A DNA stretch of 64,000 bases from Agitococcus sp. (GCA_030646715.1 JAUSLJ010000011.1:83789-147788); one strand, 5' to 3'; positions 46,297 through 56,342 are shown, counted from the stretch's first letter. A program made the numbers and translations. Notes: generated by a model not told the origin, from the letters alone.

Positions 46297-47316
46297 TCAC
46301 ACCGCCATTGCATCACGCCACAATGTTGCTTTCGGTGCAACAGGCAAACTATCTTCAACAGGCGTGGTTAATTGCAAAGCATGAATACCTAACTTCTCAA
46401 ACAACAAACGGTCGGTATTGGTTTCAGGATTGCTAGTGGTTAATAACTTCTCGCCATAAAAAATCGAATTCGCGCCAGCAAAAAAGCACCATGCTTGCAT
46501 TTGCTCATTCATCTTTTCGCGCCCTGCCGATAAACGCACAAAGGACTTCGGCATGATAATCCGTGCAACCGCAACCGTCCGCACAAATTCAAATGGCTCT
46601 AACTCATCAACATCACCCAAAGGCGTGCCTGCAATTTTCACCAACATATTAATGGGTACAGAATCGGGATGAGAAGGCAAATTCGCCAACTCCATCAACA
46701 AGCCGATACGGTCTTCACGCTTCTCACCCATACCCACAATACCACCCGAACAGACTTTTATGCCTGCATCACGGACATTGGCTAAGGTATTCAAACGGTC
46801 GCTATAACTGCGCGTAGTAATGACTTTGCCATAATATTCAGGCGAGGTATCTAAATTGTGGTTGTAATAATCTAAACCTGCTTCGCCTAGGGCTTTGGCT
46901 TGCTCAGGCGCTAACATGCCTAACGTCATACAGGTTTCTAAACCTAAGCCTTTGACTTGTTTCACCATTTCTAAAACGTAAGGCATATCTTTATCACGCG
47001 GACTACGCCACGCTGCGCCCATGCAAAAACGACTCGCGCCTTTTTCTTTGGCGGATTTAGCTTCTTCGATGACTTTTTGAATTTCTAACAGCTTCTCTTT
47101 GTCTAAACCCGTGTCATAATGGCCTGACTGCGAACAGTATTTACAGTCTTCGGGACACGCGCCTGTTTTAATCGACAACAACGTGCTGACTTGTACTGCA
47201 TTCGGGTCAAAATGCTGACGATGAACTGTTTGGGCTTGAAATAATAGTTCGTTAAACGGTAAATCAAACAAAGCTCGAATTTCGGCGCGATGCCAGTCGT
47301 GGCGAAGTGTTGTCAT
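46297..47316 (-). CDS. bioB: Biotin synthase BioB
   Basis: Radical SAM enzyme that inserts sulfur into dethiobiotin. The 339-residue protein has the CxxxCxxC cluster motif CPEDCKYC (Cys54, 58, 61) and later cysteines and the Arg for the [2Fe-2S] cluster in CMTLG, CSGGIVG and RLSAGR. The start is the ATG at 47316, which gives [10 protein letters not shown] and has GGA in front; the frame is open to 47373. It is first in the cluster and divergent from comF. Confidence 0.96.
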   Translation of the reverse strand: MTTLRHDWHRAEIRALFDLPFNELLFQAQTVHRQHFDPNAVQVSTLLSIKTGACPEDCKYCSQSGHYDTGLDKEKLLEIQKVIEEAKSAKEKGASRFCMGAAWRSPRDKDMPYVLEMVKQVKGLGLETCMTLGMLAPEQAKALGEAGLDYYNHNLDTSPEYYGKVITTRSYSDRLNTLANVRDAGIKVCSGGIVGMGEKREDRIGLLMELANLPSHPDSVPINMLVKIAGTPLGDVDELEPFEFVRTVAVARIIMPKSFVRLSAGREKMNEQMQAWCFFAGANSIFYGEKLLTTSNPETNTDRLLFEKLGIHALQLTTPVEDSLPVAPKATLWRDAMAV

Positions 47317-47398
47317 GTGTTGTCCATCAAATAAACCAAGCAGATGTTCAGTATCGTGCAAGCACAACGGCAAGCTGTCAAGTTATCAAGGAAGAAAT

Positions 47399-48088
47399 AT
47401 GGACATCTGGACGAATTTTAATCATTTATTATTCTCTGCACCCGCTTGCATCACCTGTAAAACCACTCAAAGCCAGAAACAAGGCTTTTGTTCGGGCTGT
47501 TATCACGACTTACCGCATATTTCACACAGTTGTTTACGCTGCGGCCTAGCGGTTTCTGCCGAACGTCAGTGCGCGTGTAAAGATGAAGATTGGCCTTTTA
47601 GCGTTTGTATTGCCGCCTGTGCCTATGCTTTTCCTGTCGACGCGTTAATTAGCCAACTGAAAAATCAACATAAACTCAGAGTCAGCGAATCCTTAGGGTT
47701 ACTCATCGCCAGTCAAATTAAACGTCAGCGTATTGAGTTGCCTGAATTACTGATACCTGTTCCCACATCAACAGAACGATTACAACAACGAAGCTTTAAT
47801 CAAGCGGTAGAAATAGCCAAAGTGGTCGGCAAACAACTCTCTATTACTGTCGATTACGCGAGCGTCACGCGAGGAAAACAAAGCTCCGTGCAAAAAAACC
47901 TTAACAAACAACAACGCAGTCATAATGTTGATTCAGTATTTATTTTAACTAAACCAATATCCGCACAACGTGTCGCTATTATTGATGATGTGATTACGAC
48001 AGGTGCAACCACCAAAGCCATTGCTTATTTATTACGTGAAAATGGTATAAAAGACATTCAATCATGGGCAGTGGCACGTACACTTTAA
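47399..48088 (+). CDS. comF: ComF family phosphoribosyltransferase-like protein
   Basis: Homologue of ComF/GntX, needed for natural DNA uptake in several bacteria. The 229-residue protein has an N-terminal zinc-ribbon-like set of cysteines (17, 20, 31, 34, 45, 48, 58, 60), the PVPTSTERLQQRSFNQ block, and the PRPP-binding motif VAIIDDVITTGATT. The start is the ATG at 47399 with AAGGAAG in front; the in-frame ATG at 47315 would overlap bioB. The 82-base gap to bioB must hold both promoters. Confidence 0.92.
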   Translation: MDIWTNFNHLLFSAPACITCKTTQSQKQGFCSGCYHDLPHISHSCLRCGLAVSAERQCACKDEDWPFSVCIAACAYAFPVDALISQLKNQHKLRVSESLGLLIASQIKRQRIELPELLIPVPTSTERLQQRSFNQAVEIAKVVGKQLSITVDYASVTRGKQSSVQKNLNKQQRSHNVDSVFILTKPISAQRVAIIDDVITTGATTKAIAYLLRENGIKDIQSWAVARTL

Positions 48089-48181
48089 CGAATTTGCCAC
48101 CGTCTAAACTCCCTCTACGTCCTGTTTGTGGTTAGAATGTCGGTCATCAATCTTTAACGTCTTAATCGTGAGCTTTTCTCT

Positions 48182-49132
48182 ATGCTAATGGCTTTTTCCC
48201 TCAACAAAGGTGCGCTGGAGCAAATTGCTATCAATGCCGCCACCGATTTAGGGAGCGAAGTCATTTGGGTCGATTTAATTAACCCCACCGAAGAAGAACG
48301 CGATTGGTTACGCATTGCCTACGCGCAAGAATTACCAACAATTGACGATTTATACGAGATTGAGGCTAGTTCGCGCTTTTATGAAAATGAATATGGCTTA
48401 CACATAAGCTCGTATTTCTTAAATTATGCCGATAATAACCCAGGCAATATTTCGGCAGCGTTTGTCTTTAATGGCGACCGTTTATTTACCTTGCGTGAAG
48501 AAGAATTGGCCGCATTTCGCTTATTTCGGATGCGTGGCCGCAAAGGTTTAGTCAACATCAACAACTCAAAATCTATTTTATTAGGTTTGTTTGAAACCAA
48601 AGTTGAAAACTTAGCGGATATCCTAGAACGTATTCATGCAGATTTAGAAGAAACCAGTCAACAAGTGCTCGGTAATGCCGAAAACGACGACATGGAATCA
48701 GTATTGACCGACTTAGCGCGTCAAGAAGATGTCAACGGTAAAGTCCGTATTTCGATGATGGACTTGCAACGAATGCTCTATTTGTTGTTACGCGCAGGTA
48801 TCTTGAATGCCGAACAAAGTGAACGATTACGCGATATTATTCGAGATTCTGAATCGCTGATTGCTCATAGCTCATTTTTGTTTGATAAAATCAAATTCTT
48901 ACTCGATACGACCTTGGGCTTTATTAACGTCAATCAAAATAAAATTATTAAGATTTTCTCGGTCGCTTCGGTGATGTTTTTACCGCCGACGATGATCGCC
49001 AGTGTCTATGGTATGAACTTTGAACTCATGCCCGAGTTAAAATGGCATTTGGGCTACCCCTTTGGTTTGAGCTTGATGGTTATCTCGGCCGTCTTACCTT
49101 TTTGGTACTTCCGCCGCCGCGGTTGGTTATAA
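48182..49132 (+). CDS. corA: CorA-type magnesium/cobalt transporter
   Basis: Pentameric inner-membrane divalent cation channel. The 316-residue protein has a large N-terminal cytoplasmic domain, a long helix, and two C-terminal membrane helices with the GMN selectivity motif at about residues 277-279 (VYGMNFELMPEL). It ends in a basic tail (FRRRGWL). Both ATG codons at 48182 and 48188 are possible. Confidence 0.96.
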   Translation: MLMAFSLNKGALEQIAINAATDLGSEVIWVDLINPTEEERDWLRIAYAQELPTIDDLYEIEASSRFYENEYGLHISSYFLNYADNNPGNISAAFVFNGDRLFTLREEELAAFRLFRMRGRKGLVNINNSKSILLGLFETKVENLADILERIHADLEETSQQVLGNAENDDMESVLTDLARQEDVNGKVRISMMDLQRMLYLLLRAGILNAEQSERLRDIIRDSESLIAHSSFLFDKIKFLLDTTLGFINVNQNKIIKIFSVASVMFLPPTMIASVYGMNFELMPELKWHLGYPFGLSLMVISAVLPFWYFRRRGWL

Positions 49133-49302
49133 GCAATAACATTTTCTGTAAAAAATAGCCAAGTCATGGGTGTGGCACGCCTAAAAATGTTGTGATTGGG
49201 TTAAGTCTTTAGCAACTCTGTGCATTACACCGTAGCTGAAAGACAAGAAAAGCGGCATAATCCGCCCCATTCACATTTATTAGCTTGCACGGAACGTTTG
49301 CC

Positions 49303-49827
49303 ATGCTCTTCACTTTAAAAAAAATATCAGCTGTTTTTTCTTTGGGTTTATTTGCCCTCCAAGCTGTTGCCGCCGACCGTCCTATTCAATATCCCGAATA
49401 TAACTCGGCATTAACGATTAGCAGTTATATGACCCAAAGTATTCACAGCACGCACACACCAGGTTGGGGCATTGGTGGCGAAACCATGTACTCCCGCGAT
49501 TTCTTCAATCAAGGCGGCGGTATTAAATACTTTCCTGAAGGCACAGATGACCCTATTTTTAATATCTATTTAGGTAGCGGCTACAAGCGTTACGCGCAAG
49601 TACAAGTCGGTTACGGCACTGAAGGTGCGCTCTACCGCTTCCGTAGCGAAAACGATTTGTCCTACCTTTGGGTATTGGGTCGTCATTTAATGAATCTAGA
49701 CCTGACTCTGCCGACACGTTATGAAAATTACCCAAACAACCGCTTTGTCGTTATTTTCTCTGCTGAAAAATATGATAATCAACGTTATTTAGATAATATT
49801 TCTTTGGGATTGGGTTTGCGTTACTAA
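49303..49827 (+). CDS. Exported protein of unknown function, outer-membrane-like
   Basis: I do not recognise this 174-residue protein. A signal peptide (TLKKISAVFSLGLFALQAVA, cleavage near AVAAD) leads into a chain of alternating patterns such as YLGSGYKRYAQVQVGYG and ISLGLGLRY, ending in an aromatic residue, as outer-membrane beta proteins do. It contains no known enzyme motif. The start at ATG 49303 has GGA in front; a TTG at 49285 is less likely. A clear terminator follows. It may be a small surface or adhesion-related protein. Confidence 0.75.
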   Translation: MLFTLKKISAVFSLGLFALQAVAADRPIQYPEYNSALTISSYMTQSIHSTHTPGWGIGGETMYSRDFFNQGGGIKYFPEGTDDPIFNIYLGSGYKRYAQVQVGYGTEGALYRFRSENDLSYLWVLGRHLMNLDLTLPTRYENYPNNRFVVIFSAEKYDNQRYLDNISLGLGLRY

Positions 49828-49851
49828 TCCTTCCTAAAAGACCTAAGACCG

Positions 49852-49882
49852 AAATTGCCGCTATGATTGCGGCAATTTTTTT
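49852..49882 (+). terminator. Intrinsic terminator
   Basis: aaattgccgc and gcggcaattt form a perfect stem around tatgatt, followed by a T tract. It ends transcription of the exported protein gene. Confidence 0.9.
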
Positions 49883-50077
49883 ATCTACGATTAAGGAACT
49901 GTTGACTTTTTGGGTTTGCATTCAACAATTAAGACAGAGCTAATGTGCACTCACAGCCCCTGAACAGCCTTTTCACCTATATCTTTTTAATTCCACTTGC
50001 CCAAACTGAGACGTTCGTCCACTATACATCCAAAAATGTCACGCTATGACATGACAACAACATCATAGAGGCAACCT

Positions 50078-50671
50078 ATGTCAGAAAACTATCAACACCG
50101 CTCTAGCCCTTTGGCAAAAATCGCTTTTTCCCGTCGTTCATTTTTGCGGTTTAGTGCTATTGGCACAACAGCAGTTGTCTCCACAGGGGTAGTCGGCTCA
50201 TTAACGGCCTGTAGTAGCCAATCCAGCACCGCCAAAGGTTTTACCTTTTTACGTGATGGCGATTTGAAACTGTTTACTGCCCTCATTCCTGTTGTCGTTG
50301 GCGATGTGTTGCAAACCGACAGTCATAACTATCAAGCATTGATTATTAATATCTTACAAAAAGTTGATGGCGCGTGTGCCGCATTAGGTAATCATGCCCA
50401 AAACGAAATCCATAAACTCTTAGACTTACTGGATGGCCGTATTACGCGCTGGTTAACCACAGGCGTTTCCGCAAAATGGGAAGCGACAACACATGGCGAT
50501 ATCAGTAATTTTTTAATTCGCTGGCGCGATAGCTCGATTAGTCCTTTCAACGCAGGTTATCGCGTGTTATCAAAATTAGTTGCTGTCTCTTATTACAGTC
50601 TGCCTGAGTCAAAAATTTATTCAGGTTATCCCGGTCCTATGGCGGCTATGTATCAAGTCGTTAACGCTTAA
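50078..50671 (+). CDS. Twin-arginine-exported small subunit paired with GMC oxidoreductase
   Basis: A 197-residue protein with a twin-arginine signal SRRSFLRFSAIG followed by a hydrophobic stretch and a lipobox-like LTAC. The mature part resembles gluconate 2-dehydrogenase subunit 3-type proteins. The next gene, 20 bases on, is a GMC flavoprotein lacking its own signal, so this subunit may carry it across the membrane. AGAGG precedes the ATG. Confidence 0.85.
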   Translation: MSENYQHRSSPLAKIAFSRRSFLRFSAIGTTAVVSTGVVGSLTACSSQSSTAKGFTFLRDGDLKLFTALIPVVVGDVLQTDSHNYQALIINILQKVDGACAALGNHAQNEIHKLLDLLDGRITRWLTTGVSAKWEATTHGDISNFLIRWRDSSISPFNAGYRVLSKLVAVSYYSLPESKIYSGYPGPMAAMYQVVNA

Positions 50672-50691
50672 TTCAGGCAAGGAAAATCATC

Positions 50692-52293
50692 ATGGCAGTC
50701 GATAATATTTATGATGCAGGTATTGCGGGTGGCTGGAAAGTACGCGATGCCTCCACATTTGACAAAAACATCACTTTAGAAGCAGACATCGTTATTGTTG
50801 GCACAGGTGCAGGTGGGGGTACAGCGGCAGAATTGCTGACACAAGCAGGATTTAAAGTGCTGATGTTAGAAGAAGGCGCATTAAAAACATCATCCAACTT
50901 TAAAGATATGGATGAAGGTCGTGCTTATAAAGAACTCTATCAAGAAGCGGCTGGCCGTGCCACCAGTGATGGTGCGATTGCCATATTACAAGGGCGTGCT
51001 GTCGGCGGCACAACCGTCGTCAACTGGACAGCCAGTTTTAGAACACCAGACCACACCTTAAAACATTGGACTGATGTCCATGCCGTTAAAGGCCATAGTC
51101 CTGAAGAAATGGCGCCGTGGTTTGCCAAAATGGAACAGCGTTTAAATATCGCGCCGTGGGCAATGCCACCGAACCCAAACAATCAAGTATTACACGATGC
51201 CTGTACTAAATTAGGCTGGGAATGGCACGTTATCCCTCGCAATGTTAAAGGTTGTTGGAATAGTGGTTATTGTGGTTTAGGCTGCCCCGTTAACGCAAAA
51301 CAGTCCATGTTAGTGTCAACCATTCCCAGTGCTTTAGCAGGTGGTGCAGAGTTAGTACATCATTTACGCGTAGAGACTTTACAGTTTAACAATAATGAAG
51401 TCACAGGCTTAACAGGCATCGCCTTAGATAAAGATTGCCGTCATCCCACAGGCATTCTCGTCACCGTTAAAGCGAAGCACTACATTCTTGCAGGTGGTGC
51501 TATTAACACGCCAGCCCTGTTATTACGCTCAAAAACACCAGACCCCCATGAGCGCATTGGTAAACGAACCTGTATTCATCCTGTGGTGTTAACACTCGCG
51601 CAAATGCCACAAGAAATCAATCCTTTCTATGGTGCACCACAATCCATTGCCTCTGACTTCTTCCAATGGAAAGACGGCGCAACAGGCAAAATGGGCTATA
51701 AACTCGAAGTTCCACCCATATTCCCCGCTATTGCTAGTGGAATACTCGGTAACTTTGATAATGGATTACGTGATGATATGGCGATGCTACCGCATACCAA
51801 TGCCATGTTAGCGTTAATGCGTGATGGTTTTGTTGAAGATAGTCAAGGCGGACAAGTCAAAATTGATGACAAAGGTATGCCCATTCTTGACTACGATGTC
51901 TCTGATTTTATTTGGGATGGTACTAAACGTGCGTATCTGAGTATGGCCGAAGCACAATTTGCCTCAGGAGCAAAAAAAGTACGTCCTGCGCATTTAGATG
52001 GCTCATGGACAAGCAGCTGGAGCGACGCTAAAAACCAAATTGAACATTTGAAATATAAAAAGTTTCGCACTGCCTTGTTTACCGCTCATTTAATGGGTGG
52101 CTGTACGATGGGTGAAGACAAAGCCACCAGTGTTGTTAATAGCCAAGGACAGCATCATCAATTTAGTAATTTATCCATTTTTGATGGTTCAGTGTTCCCC
52201 ACTAGCTTGGGCGTAAATCCACAATTGTCGATTTATGGTTTAGTCGCCCAAAATGCAACGGCATTGGCGGCTAAGTTGGGGGCAAAGGTTTAA
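50692..52293 (+). CDS. GMC-family FAD oxidoreductase
   Basis: Glucose-methanol-choline superfamily flavoenzyme, 533 residues. The FAD-binding GTGAGGGTAAE is at 37-47, IVGTGA preceding it; GRAVGGTTVVNWTASF is the N-terminal GMC signature; near the C-terminus DGSVFPTSLGVNPQLS includes the conserved asparagine. There is no signal peptide. It may oxidise alcohols or sugars and pass electrons to the chain through the small subunit encoded before it. The substrate is not evident, and no cytochrome subunit follows. Confidence 0.88.
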   Translation: MAVDNIYDAGIAGGWKVRDASTFDKNITLEADIVIVGTGAGGGTAAELLTQAGFKVLMLEEGALKTSSNFKDMDEGRAYKELYQEAAGRATSDGAIAILQGRAVGGTTVVNWTASFRTPDHTLKHWTDVHAVKGHSPEEMAPWFAKMEQRLNIAPWAMPPNPNNQVLHDACTKLGWEWHVIPRNVKGCWNSGYCGLGCPVNAKQSMLVSTIPSALAGGAELVHHLRVETLQFNNNEVTGLTGIALDKDCRHPTGILVTVKAKHYILAGGAINTPALLLRSKTPDPHERIGKRTCIHPVVLTLAQMPQEINPFYGAPQSIASDFFQWKDGATGKMGYKLEVPPIFPAIASGILGNFDNGLRDDMAMLPHTNAMLALMRDGFVEDSQGGQVKIDDKGMPILDYDVSDFIWDGTKRAYLSMAEAQFASGAKKVRPAHLDGSWTSSWSDAKNQIEHLKYKKFRTALFTAHLMGGCTMGEDKATSVVNSQGQHHQFSNLSIFDGSVFPTSLGVNPQLSIYGLVAQNATALAAKLGAKV

Positions 52294-52311
52294 AATATTT
52301 CCCGTTAAATT

Positions 52312-52340
52312 AGGACTTACGCACTTACCGCGTAAGTCCT
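52312..52340. repeat. GGACTTACGC element, minimal copy
   Basis: A 29-base palindrome aggacttacgc-acttacc-gcgtaagtcct, the two ends of the 97-base element with almost all of the interior lost. It lies between the convergent GMC and truA genes, where it can act as a hairpin terminator. Confidence 0.75.
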
Positions 52341-52359
52341 AAAATATAGAACAGTAAAA

Positions 52360-52385
52360 CCGCTCATTGTGAGCCAGTCGAACCA
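52360..52385. repeat. REP-like half copy (CGCTCATTGTGAGC type)
   Basis: ccgctcattgtgagccagtc followed by gaacca resembles the left half of the palindrome at 22864-22916. It lies in the gap before the truA stop. Confidence 0.4.
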
Positions 52386-52395
52386 TAAATAGTGG

Positions 52396-53190
52396 CTAGA
52401 CTATGCGTTGTAACCATACAGGGCCGATAGGCTCTTTCGGCAAATCAAACTCAGGTGGATATAACGCATCAACAAAATACAAGCCATCGCCCGAAGCTGT
52501 CACCCCACCTTGAGTTCTATCTCGTGCCAATAAAATCGTTCTTACCCATTCTGGCTCAGCTTTACCCTGACCAATTGCCATTAATACGCCTGCAATATTG
52601 CGTACCATGTGATATAAAAAACCATCGGCTTGAATATCTAAAATAATTAATGAGCCCAACTGCGAGACATTCAAAAAGTGGACATCCCGAACAGGGTTGC
52701 GCGCCTGACAACCAACCGCACGAAACGAGGTAAAATCATGCACTCCCACCAAATATTGTGCTGCCAATTTCATCCGTTCAACATCTAAATGATGATAGTG
52801 CCACGTCACTTTACCCGCCAACATACTTGAGCGCAGCGGACTGTTAAAAATCACAAAACGATAACGTCGCGCCACTGCTTTAAATCGGGCATGAAAATCG
52901 TCACTGACGGGGTGAATCCAACGCACGGCAATATCACTGGGCAATAATCTATTCACCCCCAACAGCCAGTTTCTATGGCCTCGAATGGCATCGGTATCAA
53001 AATGGACAATCATGCCTGAAGCATGGACACCTGCATCCGTTCGACCTGCGGCATGAACGTTAATTGGATGATTAGCGATTTGCGATAATGCCTGCTCTAA
53101 GGCGAGTTGCACAGAAGGCACGCCCTCTTGTTGAGTCTGCCAACCGCGATAATTTGCGCCATCATAATCAATACCCATCGCAAAACGCAT
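52396..53190 (-). CDS. truA: tRNA pseudouridine synthase A
   Basis: Converts uridines 38-40 in the anticodon arm of tRNAs to pseudouridine. The 264-residue protein has YDGANYRGWQTQ near the N-terminus, the catalytic aspartate Asp52 in GRTDAGVHA, and YRFVIFNSPLRS. It follows fimV on the same strand after a terminator hairpin. In Pseudomonas trpF follows truA; here it is absent. Confidence 0.96.
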   Translation of the reverse strand: MRFAMGIDYDGANYRGWQTQQEGVPSVQLALEQALSQIANHPINVHAAGRTDAGVHASGMIVHFDTDAIRGHRNWLLGVNRLLPSDIAVRWIHPVSDDFHARFKAVARRYRFVIFNSPLRSSMLAGKVTWHYHHLDVERMKLAAQYLVGVHDFTSFRAVGCQARNPVRDVHFLNVSQLGSLIILDIQADGFLYHMVRNIAGVLMAIGQGKAEPEWVRTILLARDRTQGGVTASGDGLYFVDALYPPEFDLPKEPIGPVWLQRIV

Positions 53191-53218
53191 CAGACCTTAC
53201 CCTAGAAATTAAAATAAC

Positions 53219-53246
53219 AAAGGCCGCTTGTTACAGCGGCCTTTTT
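53219..53246 (-). terminator. Terminator after fimV
   Basis: aaaggccgct and agcggccttt pair around a short loop, with T runs on both strands. It lies in the 74-base gap between fimV and truA, so truA probably has its own promoter or is reached by read-through. Confidence 0.82.
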
Positions 53247-53264
53247 AACAAACCCATCAGCTCT

Positions 53265-55994
53265 TTAGCCAATACGCATTAACATACCTTGAGCTTCATT
53301 TTTTTGATTGCTGTTCCCTTCGGCAACCACTTCTTCCAACAAGTCTCGCGCACCCATGCGGTCACCCATTTCCATATAAGCACGCGCCAAATCAAGGCGA
53401 GTGGCATTTTCATCTGTCGAAGCCAAGAAAGAAAACTCTCTGTCTAAATCTGCAACAACATCATCCGTCGCAACACTTACGTCAAAATCTAAATCTAGAT
53501 CATCAACCAAGGCTTCTTCAGGTAGTGTTTCTTGATCGAATGCCGCTGCTGCATCACTCAAATCAAAACCTTCAACCACAGGAGCTTTAATGTCTCCTAA
53601 GTCAAAGTCGGACTTAACTTCTACTTGTGCATGATCCGCAATAGAAAAATCAACATCTAAGGCATCAAAATCACTATCAACTTTAACAATAGGCTCTTCA
53701 GAAACAACGTTAAACTCTTCTAACTCAAAACCTTCTGTTAAATTAAACTCAGGTTCGTCGTCTTGCTTCTCTTCTTTAAAACTGGCCAATGCTTGTTCAA
53801 AATCAACAGCAGGCGCGTCAACTTTTGGCTCTTCAAGCGCAGGAGCCATGTCCGTTTTATGCTCTGCCAAAAAGTCATCCAAGCTATCTAAAGATAAACC
53901 CGTATCAAATGACTTTTTAGCGACTGGCTCTTCTTCAGCAAAAGTAGCAGCATTAAAATTAAAATCCAAACCTTCATCTAAGGCTGCTGGCTCTTCGGTC
54001 TTGGTTTCTTTCTTGAAAGAAAAATCTAAGCCACTGTTATCAAAGAGTGCGTCCATTTCCGCTACTTTTTGCGTTTCAACAACCTCTTCCACTTCAAGTG
54101 GATCTGGACGAATCTCAATATCCAATGCTTTCAAGTTAGGCTGAGAAAGACTCATTTTAAAGTCATTTTCTAAGTCATCTAAACTAAACGACGCTTCAGG
54201 AGCTACTGGCTCTACGGGTTTAGGGACAACACGCTCAAACTCAAGTGACTCGCCTTTCGCTGGTGCTGGCTTAGCGGGGGCAGGCAAGGAAACCTTTAGT
54301 TTTTCAGCTTCAACAATCGCCTCAAGTTCGCCCAGCATCTCTAACTTGGCAAATTGCTCATCAAAAGCTTGCCGATCTTTCTGTTTGGCAAACACTTCCA
54401 ATAATTTCAAATGCAAATCAGCACGATCAGGAGCTTGTACTAAAGCCTTCGTTAAAATACCAACTGCTTGAGGAAAACGTTCCATCTCCAAGTAAGGCTG
54501 AACTTCTTCTAAAGGATCTAACGGTTTTTTAGGCTCTACGGGAACAGGCTTAGGCTGTGCTACTTCTTGAGCCTTCGCAGGTGCCGCTACAGGTTTAGCA
54601 GGTGCTGGAGGCGCGGCAGGGCGAGTTGGTGCTTGCTTTTTTCCTTTGCTTTTCAAAAAGAAAATAATAGCAATTATGGCAATCAATAGACCGCCGCCAA
54701 TTATGGGCATCATTGAGCTACCCTCTTTAACTGCTGGCTCTGCTGCTTTTGCTTCCGTACTCAAAAACGATTGTGTTGCTATTGCACAAACCATCGTTGC
54801 TAAAGCTTTTTTCTCTAAAGCTGTTTTATCGACTGTTTTGTGCTTAGCCGTATGTTGTGCAGCTAAACGACGCGCTTTTAATTGCGCTTCTAATTGGGCA
54901 AGTTTGGCATTTTGCATAGCAATTTTCTTATCATTCAATTTCAGTTGATGTTCTAAAGTCGCTAACTCTTGGGACAGCTTTTGGTTATATCCCGTTGCTT
55001 TAACTATCGTTTTAGAGGCAACAGCGACACCTGCAACTGCTGTCTTGGTCGTTTCTTTACTCACAGGTGCTTGTTTGGTGACAGTTCCCGCCGTAGCGAT
55101 CTTGCCGCCTGTAGGCGCAAGCAACTTCATTTGTGCTTGTGGGGCTTTTTGTATGGCAAGCGATGCTTTTGGTGTTGACGTTGCATCAATTTGTTGACGT
55201 GCTAAAGGCTTATTGCTACTGGCTTGCGGCTGAACAACTTGCACGTCAGTTTTTGCCATTGTTTGCGTGGGAGGTGTTTGCCTGTCCATCATTGTAGGCA
55301 CACGTAAAACTTCGCCATCTTTTAATAAATTAATGTTGTTCGCTATAAATGCTTGAGGATTGGCTTTATGGAGGATTTTCATCATCTTAGGCACAGAAAC
55401 CGCTACGCTCGGGCGTAACCGACGGGCGACACTCCACAAGGTGTCATGTTTACGAACACGATAACTACTGTCAGTCGTATCAACGGTCATATTTTCGCTA
55501 TTTATTACAGACGCAGGCAGAGCTAATACAGGGGTGACAACAGGCTCAGGACTTACAACCACAACTTGCGGCGCAGCAGGAGCTTCTTTTTTTGCCATAC
55601 TCACAGGCGGGTCTAAAAAGGTGGTCACTTGTTGTAAGCGCGTATTATTAGGCCAACTCACACGAATAATAAAGTCTAGAAATGGCTCAGTCACACGCTT
55701 AGAACTGGTTATTTTGATAATTGAACGACCACCGCTGACAACTACGTCAAAACGTAATTCAGTAAGAAAATAGACACGTTCTATACCTAAGCGTTCAAAA
55801 TCCTCTTGCTGAGCCAAACCGACCTTAATATCTTCTTCGGTTAAGTCACCAATATCCGTAAGCTCCACTTCAGCACTGAACGGCTCGCCCAACGCTGATT
55901 TGGTTTTGATATCACGAACGGCTAAGGCATGAGTCAACCCCGGCAATATGACGCCTAAGCTCAATAGAGCCATTGTCAGCTTACGCAGAACCAT
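53265..55994 (-). CDS. fimV: FimV, polar landmark protein for type IV pili
   Basis: Large inner-membrane protein that organises the pole and supports twitching. The 909-residue protein has a signal peptide (LTMALLSLGVILPGLTHALA), an N-terminal FimV domain, a LysM peptidoglycan-binding segment (YRVRKHDTLWSVARR to VLRVPT, about 180-235), a coiled coil (about 335-380), one membrane helix (about 425-445), a long acidic cytoplasmic region with alternating Asp/Glu/Phe repeats, and the C-terminal TPR-like FimV domain with LDLARAYMEMGDRMGARDLL. The gene is typical of Pseudomonadales. Confidence 0.95.
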   Translation of the reverse strand: MVLRKLTMALLSLGVILPGLTHALAVRDIKTKSALGEPFSAEVELTDIGDLTEEDIKVGLAQQEDFERLGIERVYFLTELRFDVVVSGGRSIIKITSSKRVTEPFLDFIIRVSWPNNTRLQQVTTFLDPPVSMAKKEAPAAPQVVVVSPEPVVTPVLALPASVINSENMTVDTTDSSYRVRKHDTLWSVARRLRPSVAVSVPKMMKILHKANPQAFIANNINLLKDGEVLRVPTMMDRQTPPTQTMAKTDVQVVQPQASSNKPLARQQIDATSTPKASLAIQKAPQAQMKLLAPTGGKIATAGTVTKQAPVSKETTKTAVAGVAVASKTIVKATGYNQKLSQELATLEHQLKLNDKKIAMQNAKLAQLEAQLKARRLAAQHTAKHKTVDKTALEKKALATMVCAIATQSFLSTEAKAAEPAVKEGSSMMPIIGGGLLIAIIAIIFFLKSKGKKQAPTRPAAPPAPAKPVAAPAKAQEVAQPKPVPVEPKKPLDPLEEVQPYLEMERFPQAVGILTKALVQAPDRADLHLKLLEVFAKQKDRQAFDEQFAKLEMLGELEAIVEAEKLKVSLPAPAKPAPAKGESLEFERVVPKPVEPVAPEASFSLDDLENDFKMSLSQPNLKALDIEIRPDPLEVEEVVETQKVAEMDALFDNSGLDFSFKKETKTEEPAALDEGLDFNFNAATFAEEEPVAKKSFDTGLSLDSLDDFLAEHKTDMAPALEEPKVDAPAVDFEQALASFKEEKQDDEPEFNLTEGFELEEFNVVSEEPIVKVDSDFDALDVDFSIADHAQVEVKSDFDLGDIKAPVVEGFDLSDAAAAFDQETLPEEALVDDLDLDFDVSVATDDVVADLDREFSFLASTDENATRLDLARAYMEMGDRMGARDLLEEVVAEGNSNQKNEAQGMLMRIG

Positions 55995-56342
55995 TATTTG
56001 TTTCCTTTGCTGGTTATTCTTTCAAACGTTAAAGCACAGTCGAACTTACCTGATGACGACTAATACTTATATTATTTGTTGTCTTTTTTATCACAAGATT
56101 TCTGTCACTCGCAATCATTAAAGACTTTAATTGCGAAGCCGTAGGACGTTATGACAAAAAATCATGATTTTTAGTTGTTTTCTCGCATTTAAGGCTTGCT
56201 GAATTAAAGTAAATTTTACAAATAGTCTAATCCGCATAATACAAAATGCCTAGATTGCAGCTTAATCATTTTTACTAAAGATGCAACAAGATACCGCTAT
56301 TTGTGCGTGTAAATTCTTGCATCGGTTCGTGGTTAAACGATG
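55995..56342. other. Gene-free interval upstream of fimV
   Basis: A 348-base AT-rich stretch with no reading frame of note. It carries the candidate fimV promoter at 56069-56096. The rest, next to the MDR gene's 3' end, shows nothing recognisable. Confidence 0.4.
56069..56096 (-). promoter_or_regulatory. Candidate fimV promoter
   Basis: On the minus strand TTGTGA (56096-56091) and TAATAT (56074-56069) are separated by 16 bases, about 75 bases before the fimV start. The -35 match is modest; this is a reading by eye. Confidence 0.35.
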
